This document shows positions 7,017 to 16,139 of a stretch of 64,000 nt of DNA, one piece after another (the stretch's first letter is position 1; every line of letters starts with the position of its first letter). Source of the DNA: Coprobacter secundus (GTDB taxonomy: Bacteria > Bacteroidota > Bacteroidia > Bacteroidales > Coprobacteraceae). Where the stretch lies: NCBI GenBank assembly GCA_000803105.1, contig JTDA01000016.1, forward strand, positions 44,985 to 108,984, in the 5' to 3' direction. A program made the position numbers and the translations under genes. Below the pieces are notes generated by a model, which was not told the origin of the DNA, did not search any database, and saw only the letters and a list, made by a program, of their open reading frames with translations.

Positions 7017-7532
7017 ATGGAAAAGTTTAAAGTTATAATCTTGTTAGCTCATCCGAATATTCAGGACTCTCAGGCTAATAAAGCTCTTATTGAAAACATA
7101 AAAGAATACCCCTATGTTGGAATTATCAATTTATACGATAATCCTTATGATGTAGAAATGCAAATAAATATGATAAGCAATTCCAAAGCTGTCATATTTC
7201 AATTTCCTCTATATTGGGCCAGTGCACCATCAGAACTAAAAAAATGGATAGACGACGTTTTTACACCTATCTCAAAAACAAATATAGTAAAGGATAAGCC
7301 TTTGCAAATTATAACAACAACAGCGTCGGAATATGAAGCATATCGTTCTGGTGGCAGAAATAAGTTTACATTGGACGAGTTACTCCGGCCATATGAAATG
7401 TTAGCAAATCATTCAGGAATGAAATGGTGTACTCCAATGGCAGTATATGGAATAAATACACCATCAGTAGCTATCAATATAGAAAAAGGGAAAAAAGAAT
7501 ACCGTAATATTATAGAACAACTTATTAAATAG
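7017..7532 (+). CDS. flavodoxin-like NAD(P)H:quinone oxidoreductase
   Basis: Flavodoxin-fold FMN/FAD reductase of 171 residues, of the KefF/MdaB/YwrO kind, which carries out two-electron reduction of quinones in the cytosol. Key motifs: VIILLAHPNIQDSQANKAL (phosphate-binding loop), FQFPLYWASAPSELKKWIDDVF (the most diagnostic block), and a TTTASEYEAYRSGG stretch. I start at the ATG at 7017 rather than the in-frame TTG at 6993, which would overlap the promoter element. It follows the NmrA-like gene and is 5 bases ahead of the META lipoprotein gene, so it is probably cotranscribed with the latter. Confidence 0.87.
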   Translation: MEKFKVIILLAHPNIQDSQANKALIENIKEYPYVGIINLYDNPYDVEMQINMISNSKAVIFQFPLYWASAPSELKKWIDDVFTPISKTNIVKDKPLQIITTTASEYEAYRSGGRNKFTLDELLRPYEMLANHSGMKWCTPMAVYGINTPSVAINIEKGKKEYRNIIEQLIK

Positions 7533-7537
7533 ATATT

Positions 7538-8296
7538 ATGAAACAATTTATTAGTATTTTTATTTTATTCGCCATATTATTCTCCAGTTGCAAATCGGTG
7601 CAAACACCCTCTATTACAGGAGAATGGGAAGTAACGACATTTATTTTCAATAATGATACCCTAAAGTTACCCTCTTCTCCAGCAACAATCCTATTGACTG
7701 ATACAGGAACTATTTACGGTTCTGGTAGTTGTAATCGATATTTTGGGACTTATACTTTCAAAGGAAAAAATAAAATAGATATTGTACCCACAGGACGTAC
7801 GCAAATGTTTTGTCCTGAAATACTATTTGAAGATACCTATATTAAGGCGCTTGAAGATATCGACAACTATTCTATACAAGACAGTGTCTTAGTACTTTCA
7901 AATAAAAACAAAGATATAATTTTAAAGCTATCGCATTTTCAGGATAAAATCATTGGCGTATCCAACGACAGTCATGGGTGTAATGCTGCAGCTGGATATA
8001 CATGGTCTGAAATACGAAACAAATGTATCCGGGTTTTTGAAGATGGAATTAGAGTAAATCCTGTAAATGATCCACGAGCTACGACATCGGCTTTTATCAT
8101 TTTCTCAATAGATTCTTTGAAAGCGGAGATATTCTTACCTGATCAAGAAGAGCATCCCATATTGAGCAGAAGAATTCTTCCCAATGGAAAATATGCATGG
8201 AACATGGAAGACGATGATACATACAATATCAGGTTTACAGAAAATCAATGGATAATTGAAAAAAGAGGGAAGATTCTATATTCAACAAAAAGATAA
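7538..8296 (+). CDS. META-domain (HslJ-like) lipoprotein
   Basis: Lipoprotein of 252 residues. The signal peptide MKQFISIFILFAILFSSC ends with a lipobox and predicted lipidated Cys18. Residues about 27-130 form a META/HslJ domain (TGEWEVTTFIFNNDT, GSGSCNRYFGTYTF, TGRTQMFCPE), as in heat-inducible HslJ and bacterial proteinase-inhibitor-like domains. The second part has the GCNAAAGYTWSEIRNKCIRVFE motif seen in small secreted lipoproteins, then a beta-rich end. It is located 5 bases after the quinone reductase gene. An envelope stress role is a reasonable guess by family; no substrate can be read from the sequence. Confidence 0.85.
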   Translation: MKQFISIFILFAILFSSCKSVQTPSITGEWEVTTFIFNNDTLKLPSSPATILLTDTGTIYGSGSCNRYFGTYTFKGKNKIDIVPTGRTQMFCPEILFEDTYIKALEDIDNYSIQDSVLVLSNKNKDIILKLSHFQDKIIGVSNDSHGCNAAAGYTWSEIRNKCIRVFEDGIRVNPVNDPRATTSAFIIFSIDSLKAEIFLPDQEEHPILSRRILPNGKYAWNMEDDDTYNIRFTENQWIIEKRGKILYSTKR

Positions 8297-8423
8297 AACA
8301 TAATCGATATTGTGATGAAACGTGTTGGTAAAATTTCAATTATTTTTATTGATACTTTTTTATTATATTTCATAATAACGAAATGAAAATTGTATCTTTA
8401 CAAAATAAAAATTGAGTATAAAT

Positions 8424-9218
8424 ATGGTACAAATTGGTAAATATAATACATTAGAAGTCTTAAGGGAAGTTGATTTTGGAATATACTTGAAAGGCGACAA
8501 TGATGAGGAAATATTGCTTCCATCTCGTTATGTTCCTCATAACTGTCGGCTGGGAGATAAAATCAATGTATTTGTTTATCTTGATTCTGAAGATAGAATT
8601 ATTGCTACAACAGAACATCCGTATGCCCAAGTCGGGGAATTTGCTTACTTGCAAGTAAAATCGACCAATCGAGTAGGGGCATTTCTCGATTGGGGGTTGA
8701 TGAAGGATATCCTTGTCCCTTTTCGTGAACAAAAAATGACAATGAAGGAAGGATATAGTTACATAGTGTATTTATATGTCGATAACGAATCGCAACGCAT
8801 TGCAGCGTCGGCCAAACTTGACAAATATCTTGATAACGTTCCTATAAACTATATCCCTAACCAAGAAGTCGATATATTAGTAGTACAAAGGACAGACTTA
8901 GGCTATAAGGTAATTATCGATAACCTTCATTGGGGAATGGTGTACCACAACGAAATTTTTACAAATATCGAAAGAGGAGACAAACTCAAAGGATATATAA
9001 AGCAGATAAGAAATGATGAAAAAATAGATGTATCTCTACAACCCTTTGGTTACGAAAAAATAGATGCTTTATCTCAGCAAATTCTCGACGTGCTTAAAGA
9101 TAATGACAATTATTTGCCTTTATCTGACAAATCTCCGGCAGAAACTATCTATAATTATTTTTCTTGTAGCAAAAAAATTTTAAAAAAGCAATTGGAGCTT
9201 TATATAGGAAACACCTGA
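8424..9218 (+). CDS. cvfB: CvfB-like S1 RNA-binding protein, C-terminus displaced into -1 frame
   Basis: Cytoplasmic S1-type RNA-binding protein of the CvfB/YitL family. Residues about 1-210 hold three OB/S1 modules: KYNTLEVLREVDFGIYL, QVKSTNRVGAFLDWGLMKDILVPF and DLGYKVIIDNLHWGMVYHNEIF. A winged-helix end normally finishes with SKKxFKKAIGALYKxxxI. Here the frame reads SCSKKILKKQLELYIGNT and stops after 264 residues. The missing end (AIGALYRKHLILILNNGIKA) is intact in the -1 frame from 9188 to 9256, directly after an in-phase A AAA AAG at 9182-9188. Whether this is slippage, a disrupted gene or a base-calling error is open. The start is the ATG at 8424; a TATCTTTA at 8392-8399 may be its -7 element. 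Confidence 0.82.
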   Translation: MVQIGKYNTLEVLREVDFGIYLKGDNDEEILLPSRYVPHNCRLGDKINVFVYLDSEDRIIATTEHPYAQVGEFAYLQVKSTNRVGAFLDWGLMKDILVPFREQKMTMKEGYSYIVYLYVDNESQRIAASAKLDKYLDNVPINYIPNQEVDILVVQRTDLGYKVIIDNLHWGMVYHNEIFTNIERGDKLKGYIKQIRNDEKIDVSLQPFGYEKIDALSQQILDVLKDNDNYLPLSDKSPAETIYNYFSCSKKILKKQLELYIGNT

Positions 9219-9256
9219 TTCTTATTTTGAATAATGGCATTAAAGCCATACAGTAG
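9182..9256 (+). other. A AAA AAG heptamer and -1 frame C-terminus of the CvfB-like protein
   Basis: Codons TTA-AAA-AAG (9180-9188) contain the slippery heptamer A AAA AAG in the correct phase. After a -1 shift the next codons encode AIGALYRKHLILILNNGIKAIQ and stop with TAG at 9254-9256, giving 277 residues in total, the usual family length. The surrounding run is seven A, four T, six A, so loss of one T or A would equally explain the break. No strong stem-loop or upstream Shine-Dalgarno stimulator was seen. Confidence 0.6.
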
Positions 9257-9383
9257 TTAAAATTCACAATACTCTTTTTTAATATAGAACTTTTTTTCAG
9301 TCTTATTGTTCTAATCTGTGTGAAGTTAGTCAACGTGATTGTTAATAACTATCAGTAAAGAAGGACATTAAATTTAAAAAGTT

Positions 9384-10445
9384 ATGAAACGAGTATTGTT
9401 TACAATGGGAATGCTTTTACTGGGAAGCGTAGTTCTATTTGCGCAGAAACCTAATAAAATGGAAGTTAGGAATCTGCAAAGTTTTTTACAACAAAAATCG
9501 GCCAAAGGTGATACAAATGCTGACAGACTCGAAATTTCCAGCATAAATTCACCTATGACCTGGAAAGGAGTAGTCTGGAATAACGGACAAGTACAAGAAA
9601 TCAATTGGAAAGATAAAGACCTGGCTGGAGAATTAAACGTAAAAGGCTTTACAGCACTACAAAAATTAGATTGTTCCCGAAACAAAATATCAGCAATCAA
9701 TGTGACAGGTTGTTCTTCCTTGAATACACTGAATATAAGCCGTAACGTCATTTCTAATTTGGATCTTACTGGCTGCTCTGCTTTGGTCAAGTTAGATTGC
9801 TACAAAAATCGATTGACAAACTTAGACCTTTCTGCACCTACTTCTATCAAAAATTTAAATTGTTCAAACAATCTTTTTGTCGAACTAAATGTTTCTGCTG
9901 CACCGACATTACAAACTCTTAATGTACAAGGATGTCACTTGGAGGTATTGAAAGTGGATAGTTGTGAAAATCTAAAAAATTTATACTGCGGTTATAATAA
10001 ACTGACCAATCTCAATCTCTGGGGGACTGTCAACTTACAAAATTTAAATATGGATAATAATAACATAAAAACGATGATTATATCCAAATTACCTTCGTTA
10101 TTATCCTTATTCTGCAGTGATAACAATATGACAACTCTTGGCGTATTGAATTGTGACGCATTGATGGACTTAGTTTGTTCATATAACAATCTGACTTCTC
10201 TTGATCTTAGTGGAACAGATAAACTTACATTTGTTGATTGTTCTTATAATGACTTGACAAATCTTGATTTGAGTAACCGAACCTTATTACAGAGAGTTCT
10301 CTGCAATCAGAATCAATTAAATTTATTGGATGTATCTTTCTGTCCAAACTTAGTATACATTAATTGTCGGTACAATCAGATAACAGATTTGAGGACAATC
10401 GGAGATAACAATCTTCGTATGATTGCTTGTCAATGGAATTATTAG
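9384..10445 (+). CDS. secreted leucine-rich repeat protein
   Basis: A signal peptide (MKRVLFTMGMLLLGSVVLFA, cleavage before QKPN) is followed by about 60 residues of cap and then roughly twelve and a half repeats of exactly 21 residues to the C-terminus. The repeat pattern is L..L.CS.N.LT.LDLSG, for example LVKLDCYKNRLTNLDLSAPTS. A cysteine recurs at the same position in most repeats, forming a ladder inside the solenoid. The product (353 residues) has no type IX sorting tail or membrane anchor, so it is probably periplasmic or released. Internalin-like repeats of this kind mediate protein binding; the ligand is unknown. A strong terminator follows. Confidence 0.87.
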   Translation: MKRVLFTMGMLLLGSVVLFAQKPNKMEVRNLQSFLQQKSAKGDTNADRLEISSINSPMTWKGVVWNNGQVQEINWKDKDLAGELNVKGFTALQKLDCSRNKISAINVTGCSSLNTLNISRNVISNLDLTGCSALVKLDCYKNRLTNLDLSAPTSIKNLNCSNNLFVELNVSAAPTLQTLNVQGCHLEVLKVDSCENLKNLYCGYNKLTNLNLWGTVNLQNLNMDNNNIKTMIISKLPSLLSLFCSDNNMTTLGVLNCDALMDLVCSYNNLTSLDLSGTDKLTFVDCSYNDLTNLDLSNRTLLQRVLCNQNQLNLLDVSFCPNLVYINCRYNQITDLRTIGDNNLRMIACQWNY

Positions 10446-10469
10446 AATTAAATACATCGATAAATAAAA

Positions 10470-10512
10470 ATATCGCTTACTATTTTTTGTGAATAGTAAG
10501 CGATATTTTTTA
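10470..10512 (+). terminator. Rho-independent terminator after the LRR gene
   Basis: ATATCGCTTACTATT pairs with AATAGTAAGCGATAT around a 7-base loop, followed by six T. The AGTAAGCGAT core of this stem recurs in the terminator at 58021-58078. Confidence 0.85.
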
Positions 10513-10534
10513 ACTTGGCAGGTAAAAAGAAAAA

Positions 10535-10550
10535 TAAATTTGTAAGTTTG
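10535..10550 (+). promoter_or_regulatory. two adjacent -7 elements for the DUF6340-like lipoprotein gene
   Basis: TAAATTTG (10535-10542) and TAAGTTTG (10543-10550) both fit TAnnTTTG, and a TTG at 10515-10517 could serve as -33 with non-ideal spacing (17 or 25 bases). Confidence 0.45.
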
Positions 10551-10576
10551 TATATGTAACTAATATTGGCAATCGT

Positions 10577-11578
10577 ATGAAATTATTATTGAATATATTG
10601 TGTCTTTTGGGGCTAATGTTAACATCATGTACTACAATTGAAAGTTTGTCTTTCGACATCATACAACCTGCAAAAATCACATTTCCTGTCTATGCTCGTT
10701 CTATAACGACTGTATCGAGAAAAATGTCTGAAAAAGAGTTTAGCGGGACTTATATTAATGGATACGAAAAATTACAAAAGTTATCAATAAAGACAAGAAA
10801 GAATTTAGGAGCTACCATAGAACGTAGTATTATAAATACCTTAAATGAAACTCAGTATTTCTCACGTATCGAATCATACGGTGAAATAGATGCGGAGGTT
10901 CTAAATGATAAAATTATACAAGGGATAAAAGATAGTACTTCAACATCGTCAATACTCTTTTTAAAATCATTTTCAATAGAACCTACATTAATTGATTTTA
11001 TATATGGGTCGTCATCTGAATATTATACTTCTACTTTTAGGATAAAAATTAAAGCAGTTTTTGATATATATTTGGGAAATGACATCCAATCCAAAACAAT
11101 CGCATTTACAGACTCCATCAAATGGGATTCATACAGTACCAATAAAGAAGACTTACATCAATTTATTCCGGACATAGATGAATGCTTAAAAGAGGCTGCC
11201 GAATATATAGGAAACAAAGTTGTACAACAATTATTACCAAGTAATAAAAATGTCAAGCGTTTTTACTTTAACACTTCATCTCCTATTATGAAGGATGCAG
11301 ATCGTTATTGGAAAAGTGGAAACTATGACTATGCATCGTATTTGTGGGAATATATGTACGAAACCAGTAAAAAAAATTACTTTAAGGCTATGGCTGCCGC
11401 AAATCTTGCATTATATAATGAATTGAAGGACAACTATACACAGGCTGAAATATGGGCTAAAATGTCAATAGATTTATTCAAAGACAATTCAGAGGAACAA
11501 AAAATGATGGAAAACTATTTAAAAGAATTGAAGAAAAGAATAGAAGACGATCAAATATTGCGTTTCCAGTTAATCTAA
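10577..11578 (+). CDS. lipoprotein with C-terminal TPR-like region (DUF6340-like)
   Basis: The N-terminus MKLLLNILCLLGLMLTSC is a lipoprotein signal with lipidated Cys18. The opening segment IESLSFDIIQPAKITFPVYARSI resembles Bacteroidales lipoproteins grouped as DUF6340; I state that from memory of the family pattern. A mixed alpha/beta domain spans about residues 30-230. From about 237 helices of tetratricopeptide type follow (DRYWKSGNYDYASYLWEYM, AMAAANLALYNELKDNYTQAEIWAKMSIDLF). The 333-residue protein probably sits in the outer membrane facing the periplasm. No operon partner; the next gene has its own promoter. Function unknown. Confidence 0.75.
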   Translation: MKLLLNILCLLGLMLTSCTTIESLSFDIIQPAKITFPVYARSITTVSRKMSEKEFSGTYINGYEKLQKLSIKTRKNLGATIERSIINTLNETQYFSRIESYGEIDAEVLNDKIIQGIKDSTSTSSILFLKSFSIEPTLIDFIYGSSSEYYTSTFRIKIKAVFDIYLGNDIQSKTIAFTDSIKWDSYSTNKEDLHQFIPDIDECLKEAAEYIGNKVVQQLLPSNKNVKRFYFNTSSPIMKDADRYWKSGNYDYASYLWEYMYETSKKNYFKAMAAANLALYNELKDNYTQAEIWAKMSIDLFKDNSEEQKMMENYLKELKKRIEDDQILRFQLI

Positions 11579-11653
11579 ATTTGTTAGATTGAATAAGGTA
11601 TAAGAATATAATCGAATCACAATTATTTCTATTTTCAATTATAAAAACGTATA

Positions 11654-11669
11654 TAGGTTTGTACCTTTG
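11654..11669 (+). promoter_or_regulatory. two abutting -7 elements for the AsmA-like gene
   Basis: TAGGTTTG (11654-11661) and TACCTTTG (11662-11669) both match TAnnTTTG and are separated by 8 bases. The ATG lies 17 bases further on. Confidence 0.5.
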
Positions 11670-11686
11670 TATGGGTTATAAATTTT

Positions 11687-14686
11687 ATGAATATGAATAC
11701 ACGTATAAAAAAGAATCTGAAAATAACAATTATTTCTGTTGTTTCGTTTTTATGTATAATATTTATAATAATTGCTATTGTAATCAATTTTATCTTTACT
11801 CCGACCAAATTGACGCCGCTGGTATTGAAAATTGCCAATGAAAATCTAAATGCTCGAATGAATATGTCGAGCGTAAACCTAACATTTTTTTCATCATTTC
11901 CTGATTTTGAACTACGAATAGAAAATGGTTCTCTTATCTCCAACGTTTTTAATGATAGTATAACGAGAAAGCAAGATTCTTTATTGACATTTTCAAAGTG
12001 TGCTATTTCTATAAAACCATTACAGTACATTTATAATAATAAAATCTCTATTAAATATATTCTTTTCGATAAAGCTTCGGTATATGCTTACATATCTAAA
12101 GAAGGACAAGCTAACTGGGATATTATCTCTACAGATACGACTGCATCCGCTATTGACACGACAGCATCTTCATTTAACAGCGATATAGATATAAAGAAAA
12201 TTATATTCAGGCAAGCTAATTTCTATTTTGATGATAGAAATACGGATATTTATACCCATATAGACAGTTTGAATCTTAAAATGAAAATGTCATTAACTCC
12301 AGAAATCTCAGAGTTGAAACTAAGTAGTAATTGTAAAAATTTACTATTTTGGCAGAAAGGTGAGTTATTGATAAACCATTTAGCCATAGGATTAGATACT
12401 GATTTGGCAGCTAATAAAAAAACAAAAACATTTACGATAGATAATGCAAAAATCAATTTAAACGGATTACAGCTTACTGCCAATGGAGAACTAAAAAGAG
12501 ACACAACCCATAAAGTGCTAATAATGGATATGGACTATGGGTTACAAGCCCCTTCCGTTGAAAATGTTCTGAAAATGATTCCTAAATCGGTGATAAAAGA
12601 TAATAAGATAACAGCAGAAGGCCAGGTAGAAATGTCTGGAAAAATAAAAGGAGAATATGGAGATAAAAAACTGCCAACTGTTTCTATGAAACTCAATATA
12701 AAAGACGCCTCAGCCCAATATAAAGGAATGCCTTATGGTATAGATAAGTTAAGCGCCGACTTGGATGTTTTTATAGATATAATGCGAAATACTCCATCTT
12801 ATGCTAATTTGAAGATTTTTAAATTTTTAGGAGCCCATACGGATATTTTGGCTGATGGAAAAGTCGAAAACTTATTAGATGATCCCTATATTACATTTCA
12901 TACCAAATCGACAGTAGATTTTAATGCACTAGCCCAGACATTTCCTCTTCAACCCGGTGTGACTCTAGGTGGAATACTGACAGCTAATCTTGATTTTAAG
13001 GGCAAACTGTCTTCTATAAAAGCACAAGATATTGGGCGTTTATATGTTAAAGGTGACGTTGGCATAAAAAATGTAATTATAAAAGATATTAACAAGAATT
13101 TTGATTTTACAGGGGATGCATCATTGAATTTTAGTGGCGATAAAGCTTTATCTGCAAAAGCAAGTATTTCTTCTGTAATCCTCAAAAGTAAAATTGCAAA
13201 TTCGACAATAGATAGTCTATCTATTTCTGCTGCGTCTCCTGAAGGCCTACCGGACACTACAAGGATTATCCCATTGAATCTTCATGTAAAGATGCAAAAA
13301 TTAAGAGCATCAATAGGAGATAGTATTAAATTGTACAGTGGAAGAACAGAAGCTGACATTCAATCAAGGCCTTCGAAGAAGAATATCAAGAAGCCAATAT
13401 TTACAATCAAGCTTAGAACCGATTCTCTTTTCTTTAAGACAAATGATGCAAAAATGGCCATGGATTTGGCTGGATTCAATATAACAACATTCCAAATCCG
13501 GGATTCCCTTTGGATTCCACAAGGAACTATCGGTTTTAACCGATTACATTTTATATCTAAAGACTTTGGATTACCTATTCGAATGAAAGAAACCAGTGTA
13601 AATTTTGAAAGACGAACTATTTCTTTACAACAAGCAAAAATAAGAATTGGACGCTCTAATATCGTTGCTACCGGTTCTGTCCATAACTTAGGTCGCTTTA
13701 TGACAAAGAACGAACTTCTCTCTGGGAAACTTAATATCTCATCCAAACGTATTGATTGTAATCAATTAATTGCAGCAATGTCTTCTATTTCAGAAATCAG
13801 TGAAGATGATAATATGAATGTCAGTGATTCTATTGCAAACGAAGGAGGGGAGATGCATCTTTTCGTAATACCCAAAAATTTAGATCTCGAATTGACAACA
13901 AATGTCGATAAGGTCACTTACAATAAAATGATATTCAAAAATATAAATGGAATTGTTAGATTGAAAGATCAAATTGTCAATTTAGAGAATCTTAGTATGG
14001 AAGCTCTTGATGCACAAATGAAAACATCTATGATTTATAAAGCATCTGACCCTTATGTTGCATATACAGGCTTCGATTTCAATATAAACAAAATAAATAT
14101 TGGAAAATTAGTAGATTTTATTCCCGAATTAGATACTATTGTCCCTATGCTACGTTCCTTCAAAGGGCTTGTTGATTTCAATATTGCAGCGGAAGCACGT
14201 CTCGACTCTTTAATGAATATAAAAATTCCTACTTTACGTTCTGCTATATATATAAAAGGAGACAGTCTTGTCTTACTCGATGGAGAGACATTTACCAAAT
14301 TGGCTAAAATATTGATGTTCAAAAATAAAAAAGAAAATATGTTTGACAGCATTTCTGTCAACATTACAGTAGAAGATGGTAATGTCAAGGTATATCCATT
14401 CCTCGTAGAGATAGATCGTTATAGAGCAGCTGTGGGAGGAGAGCAGAAACTGGATATGACCTTTAACTATCATGTATCTATTTTGAAATCGCCATTACCA
14501 TTTAAAGCTGGTGTAGATATTTATGGAAATTTGGACAAAGTGAAATTTAAAATAACGAGAGCCAAATATAAAAATATGGTATCACCGGCATATATTCAAA
14601 AGATTGATAGTACTCGGATGAACATGGGAAAAGTTATCAATAGCCATTTCAGACGATTAATAAATCTATCGCCACGAAATCAATGA
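11687..14686 (+). CDS. AsmA-family envelope protein
   Basis: A 999-residue protein with one N-terminal transmembrane helix (about residues 13-36, IISVVSFLCIIFIIIAIVI), then a long periplasmic beta-rich body typical of AsmA/TamB-related bridge proteins. The N-terminal AsmA part contains LNARMNMSSVNLTFFSSFPDFELRIENGSLI, and C-terminal AsmA-like repeats follow (VDFNIAAEARLD, then YGNLDKVKFKITRAKYK at the end). Members are thought to handle phospholipid transport or outer-membrane assembly. The gene is monocistronic, ending in a bidirectional terminator shared with pgk. Exact cargo cannot be inferred. Confidence 0.88.
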   Translation: MNMNTRIKKNLKITIISVVSFLCIIFIIIAIVINFIFTPTKLTPLVLKIANENLNARMNMSSVNLTFFSSFPDFELRIENGSLISNVFNDSITRKQDSLLTFSKCAISIKPLQYIYNNKISIKYILFDKASVYAYISKEGQANWDIISTDTTASAIDTTASSFNSDIDIKKIIFRQANFYFDDRNTDIYTHIDSLNLKMKMSLTPEISELKLSSNCKNLLFWQKGELLINHLAIGLDTDLAANKKTKTFTIDNAKINLNGLQLTANGELKRDTTHKVLIMDMDYGLQAPSVENVLKMIPKSVIKDNKITAEGQVEMSGKIKGEYGDKKLPTVSMKLNIKDASAQYKGMPYGIDKLSADLDVFIDIMRNTPSYANLKIFKFLGAHTDILADGKVENLLDDPYITFHTKSTVDFNALAQTFPLQPGVTLGGILTANLDFKGKLSSIKAQDIGRLYVKGDVGIKNVIIKDINKNFDFTGDASLNFSGDKALSAKASISSVILKSKIANSTIDSLSISAASPEGLPDTTRIIPLNLHVKMQKLRASIGDSIKLYSGRTEADIQSRPSKKNIKKPIFTIKLRTDSLFFKTNDAKMAMDLAGFNITTFQIRDSLWIPQGTIGFNRLHFISKDFGLPIRMKETSVNFERRTISLQQAKIRIGRSNIVATGSVHNLGRFMTKNELLSGKLNISSKRIDCNQLIAAMSSISEISEDDNMNVSDSIANEGGEMHLFVIPKNLDLELTTNVDKVTYNKMIFKNINGIVRLKDQIVNLENLSMEALDAQMKTSMIYKASDPYVAYTGFDFNINKINIGKLVDFIPELDTIVPMLRSFKGLVDFNIAAEARLDSLMNIKIPTLRSAIYIKGDSLVLLDGETFTKLAKILMFKNKKENMFDSISVNITVEDGNVKVYPFLVEIDRYRAAVGGEQKLDMTFNYHVSILKSPLPFKAGVDIYGNLDKVKFKITRAKYKNMVSPAYIQKIDSTRMNMGKVINSHFRRLINLSPRNQ

Positions 14687-14707
14687 AAATAAAAAAAACT
14701 TTGCAAT

Positions 14708-14745
14708 AAAAAGGCGATATCCTCGGATAGGATATCGCCTTTTAT
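14708..14745. terminator. bidirectional terminator between asmA-like gene and pgk
   Basis: AAAAGGCGATATCCT pairs with AGGATATCGCCTTTT around a 5-base loop. It is A-rich on the left and T-rich on the right, so it can work for both convergent genes. Confidence 0.85.
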
Positions 14746-14763
14746 TATCCTTATACAAAATAT

Positions 14764-16026
14764 TTATCCTTGGATAGCTTTAATTCCTGGAAGTTCTTTT
14801 CCTTCAATAGCCTCAAGTAAAGCACCTCCACCAGTTGATACATAAGATACGCCACTTGCTAATCCAAATTTGTTTACGCAAGCTACAGAATCACCACCTC
14901 CTACAAGAGAGAAAGCTCCATTCTTCGTTGCTTCAACAATGGCTTCTCCTACAGCGCGAGAACCATGAGAGAAATTGTCAAACTCAAATACTCCTGTAGG
15001 TCCATTCCAAAGAATTGTTTTTGATTTCTTTATTACATCAGCAAATAATTCTTCAGATTTAGGCCCAATATCAAGACCTTCCCATCCATCAGGAATTTCG
15101 TTGACAGGAGCATATTTAGTGTTAGCTTCATTACTAAAAGAATCTGCAATTTTTGCATCAACAGCCAAAACCAAATTTACATTTTTTTCTTTTGCTTTAG
15201 CCATTAACTCTTTTGCTAAATCAAGCTTATCATCTTCACAAATCGAATTTCCGATTTTCCCACCCATTGCTTTTGTAAAAGTATAGGTCATACCACCTGT
15301 AATAATCAAATTATCAACTTTATTCAATAAATTTTCGATAATTTCAATTTTAGAAGATACCTTAGAACCTCCCATTATGGCAGTAAATGGACGGTTAATA
15401 TCTTTCATAACTTTTTCTACAGCTTTAACCTCTTTCTCCATCAGGTAACCAAACATTTTTTTATCAGGAGTGAAATAATCGGCAATCAATGCTGTAGAAG
15501 CGTGAGCACGATGAGCTGTACCAAATGCGTCATTTACATAAACGTCAGCTAAACTAGCTAATTCTTTAGTAAACTCTTTCTGACTAGCTTTAACAGCTTT
15601 CTTTGCTGTGGCTTTCTCTTCGTCAGTAGCATCCTCTGCCAAACCACGAGGCTTACCTTCTTCCTCTGCATAGAAACGGAGATTCTCAAGAACTAGCACT
15701 TCTCCGGGTTTTAAATCGGCAACAGCAGCTTTAACTTCTGGACCTACAGAATCAGCTACAAATTTTACAGGTTGACCCAATAACTCAGACAAATGAGCAA
15801 CTATATGTTTTAAAGAAAATTTATCTTCTGGACCTTTTTTGGGACGTCCCAGATGAGAACCAATAATAACACTACCTCCATCAGCAATAATTTTTTTCAA
15901 TGTAGGTAATGCTGCACGCATGCGGGTATCGTCTGTTATTTTTAGATTTTCATCTAATGGTACGTTAAAATCAACACGTACAAATGCCTTTTTTCCAGCA
16001 AAATTAAAATTGTCTAGTGTTTGCAT
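14764..16026 (-). CDS. pgk: phosphoglycerate kinase
   Basis: Glycolytic enzyme transferring the acyl phosphate of 1,3-bisphosphoglycerate to ADP in the cytosol. The 420-residue product has the signature KAFVRVDFNVPLDENLKITDD, the basic-patch motifs GSHLGRPKKG and NDAFGTAHRAHAST, the nucleotide loop IMGGSKVSSKIEI, and the C-terminal VGGGDSVACVNKFG and STGGGALLE segments. Length matches the family. Monocistronic, with a TATTTTTG element upstream (16067-16074). Confidence 0.97.
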   Translation of the reverse strand: MQTLDNFNFAGKKAFVRVDFNVPLDENLKITDDTRMRAALPTLKKIIADGGSVIIGSHLGRPKKGPEDKFSLKHIVAHLSELLGQPVKFVADSVGPEVKAAVADLKPGEVLVLENLRFYAEEEGKPRGLAEDATDEEKATAKKAVKASQKEFTKELASLADVYVNDAFGTAHRAHASTALIADYFTPDKKMFGYLMEKEVKAVEKVMKDINRPFTAIMGGSKVSSKIEIIENLLNKVDNLIITGGMTYTFTKAMGGKIGNSICEDDKLDLAKELMAKAKEKNVNLVLAVDAKIADSFSNEANTKYAPVNEIPDGWEGLDIGPKSEELFADVIKKSKTILWNGPTGVFEFDNFSHGSRAVGEAIVEATKNGAFSLVGGGDSVACVNKFGLASGVSYVSTGGGALLEAIEGKELPGIKAIQG

Positions 16027-16066
16027 ATTATAATAAATTTAGAAAGTGATTCTTTTCATTTACCTG

Positions 16067-16074
16067 CAAAAATA
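16067..16074 (-). promoter_or_regulatory. -7 promoter element for pgk
   Basis: Minus strand TATTTTTG fits TAnnTTTG, about 41 bases before the pgk ATG. Confidence 0.5.
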
Positions 16075-16139
16075 AAAAATATATTAGAAATAAATTGATA
16101 TTTAGTATTCTTTAATCGGTAAATGATACATTCTTTTTT

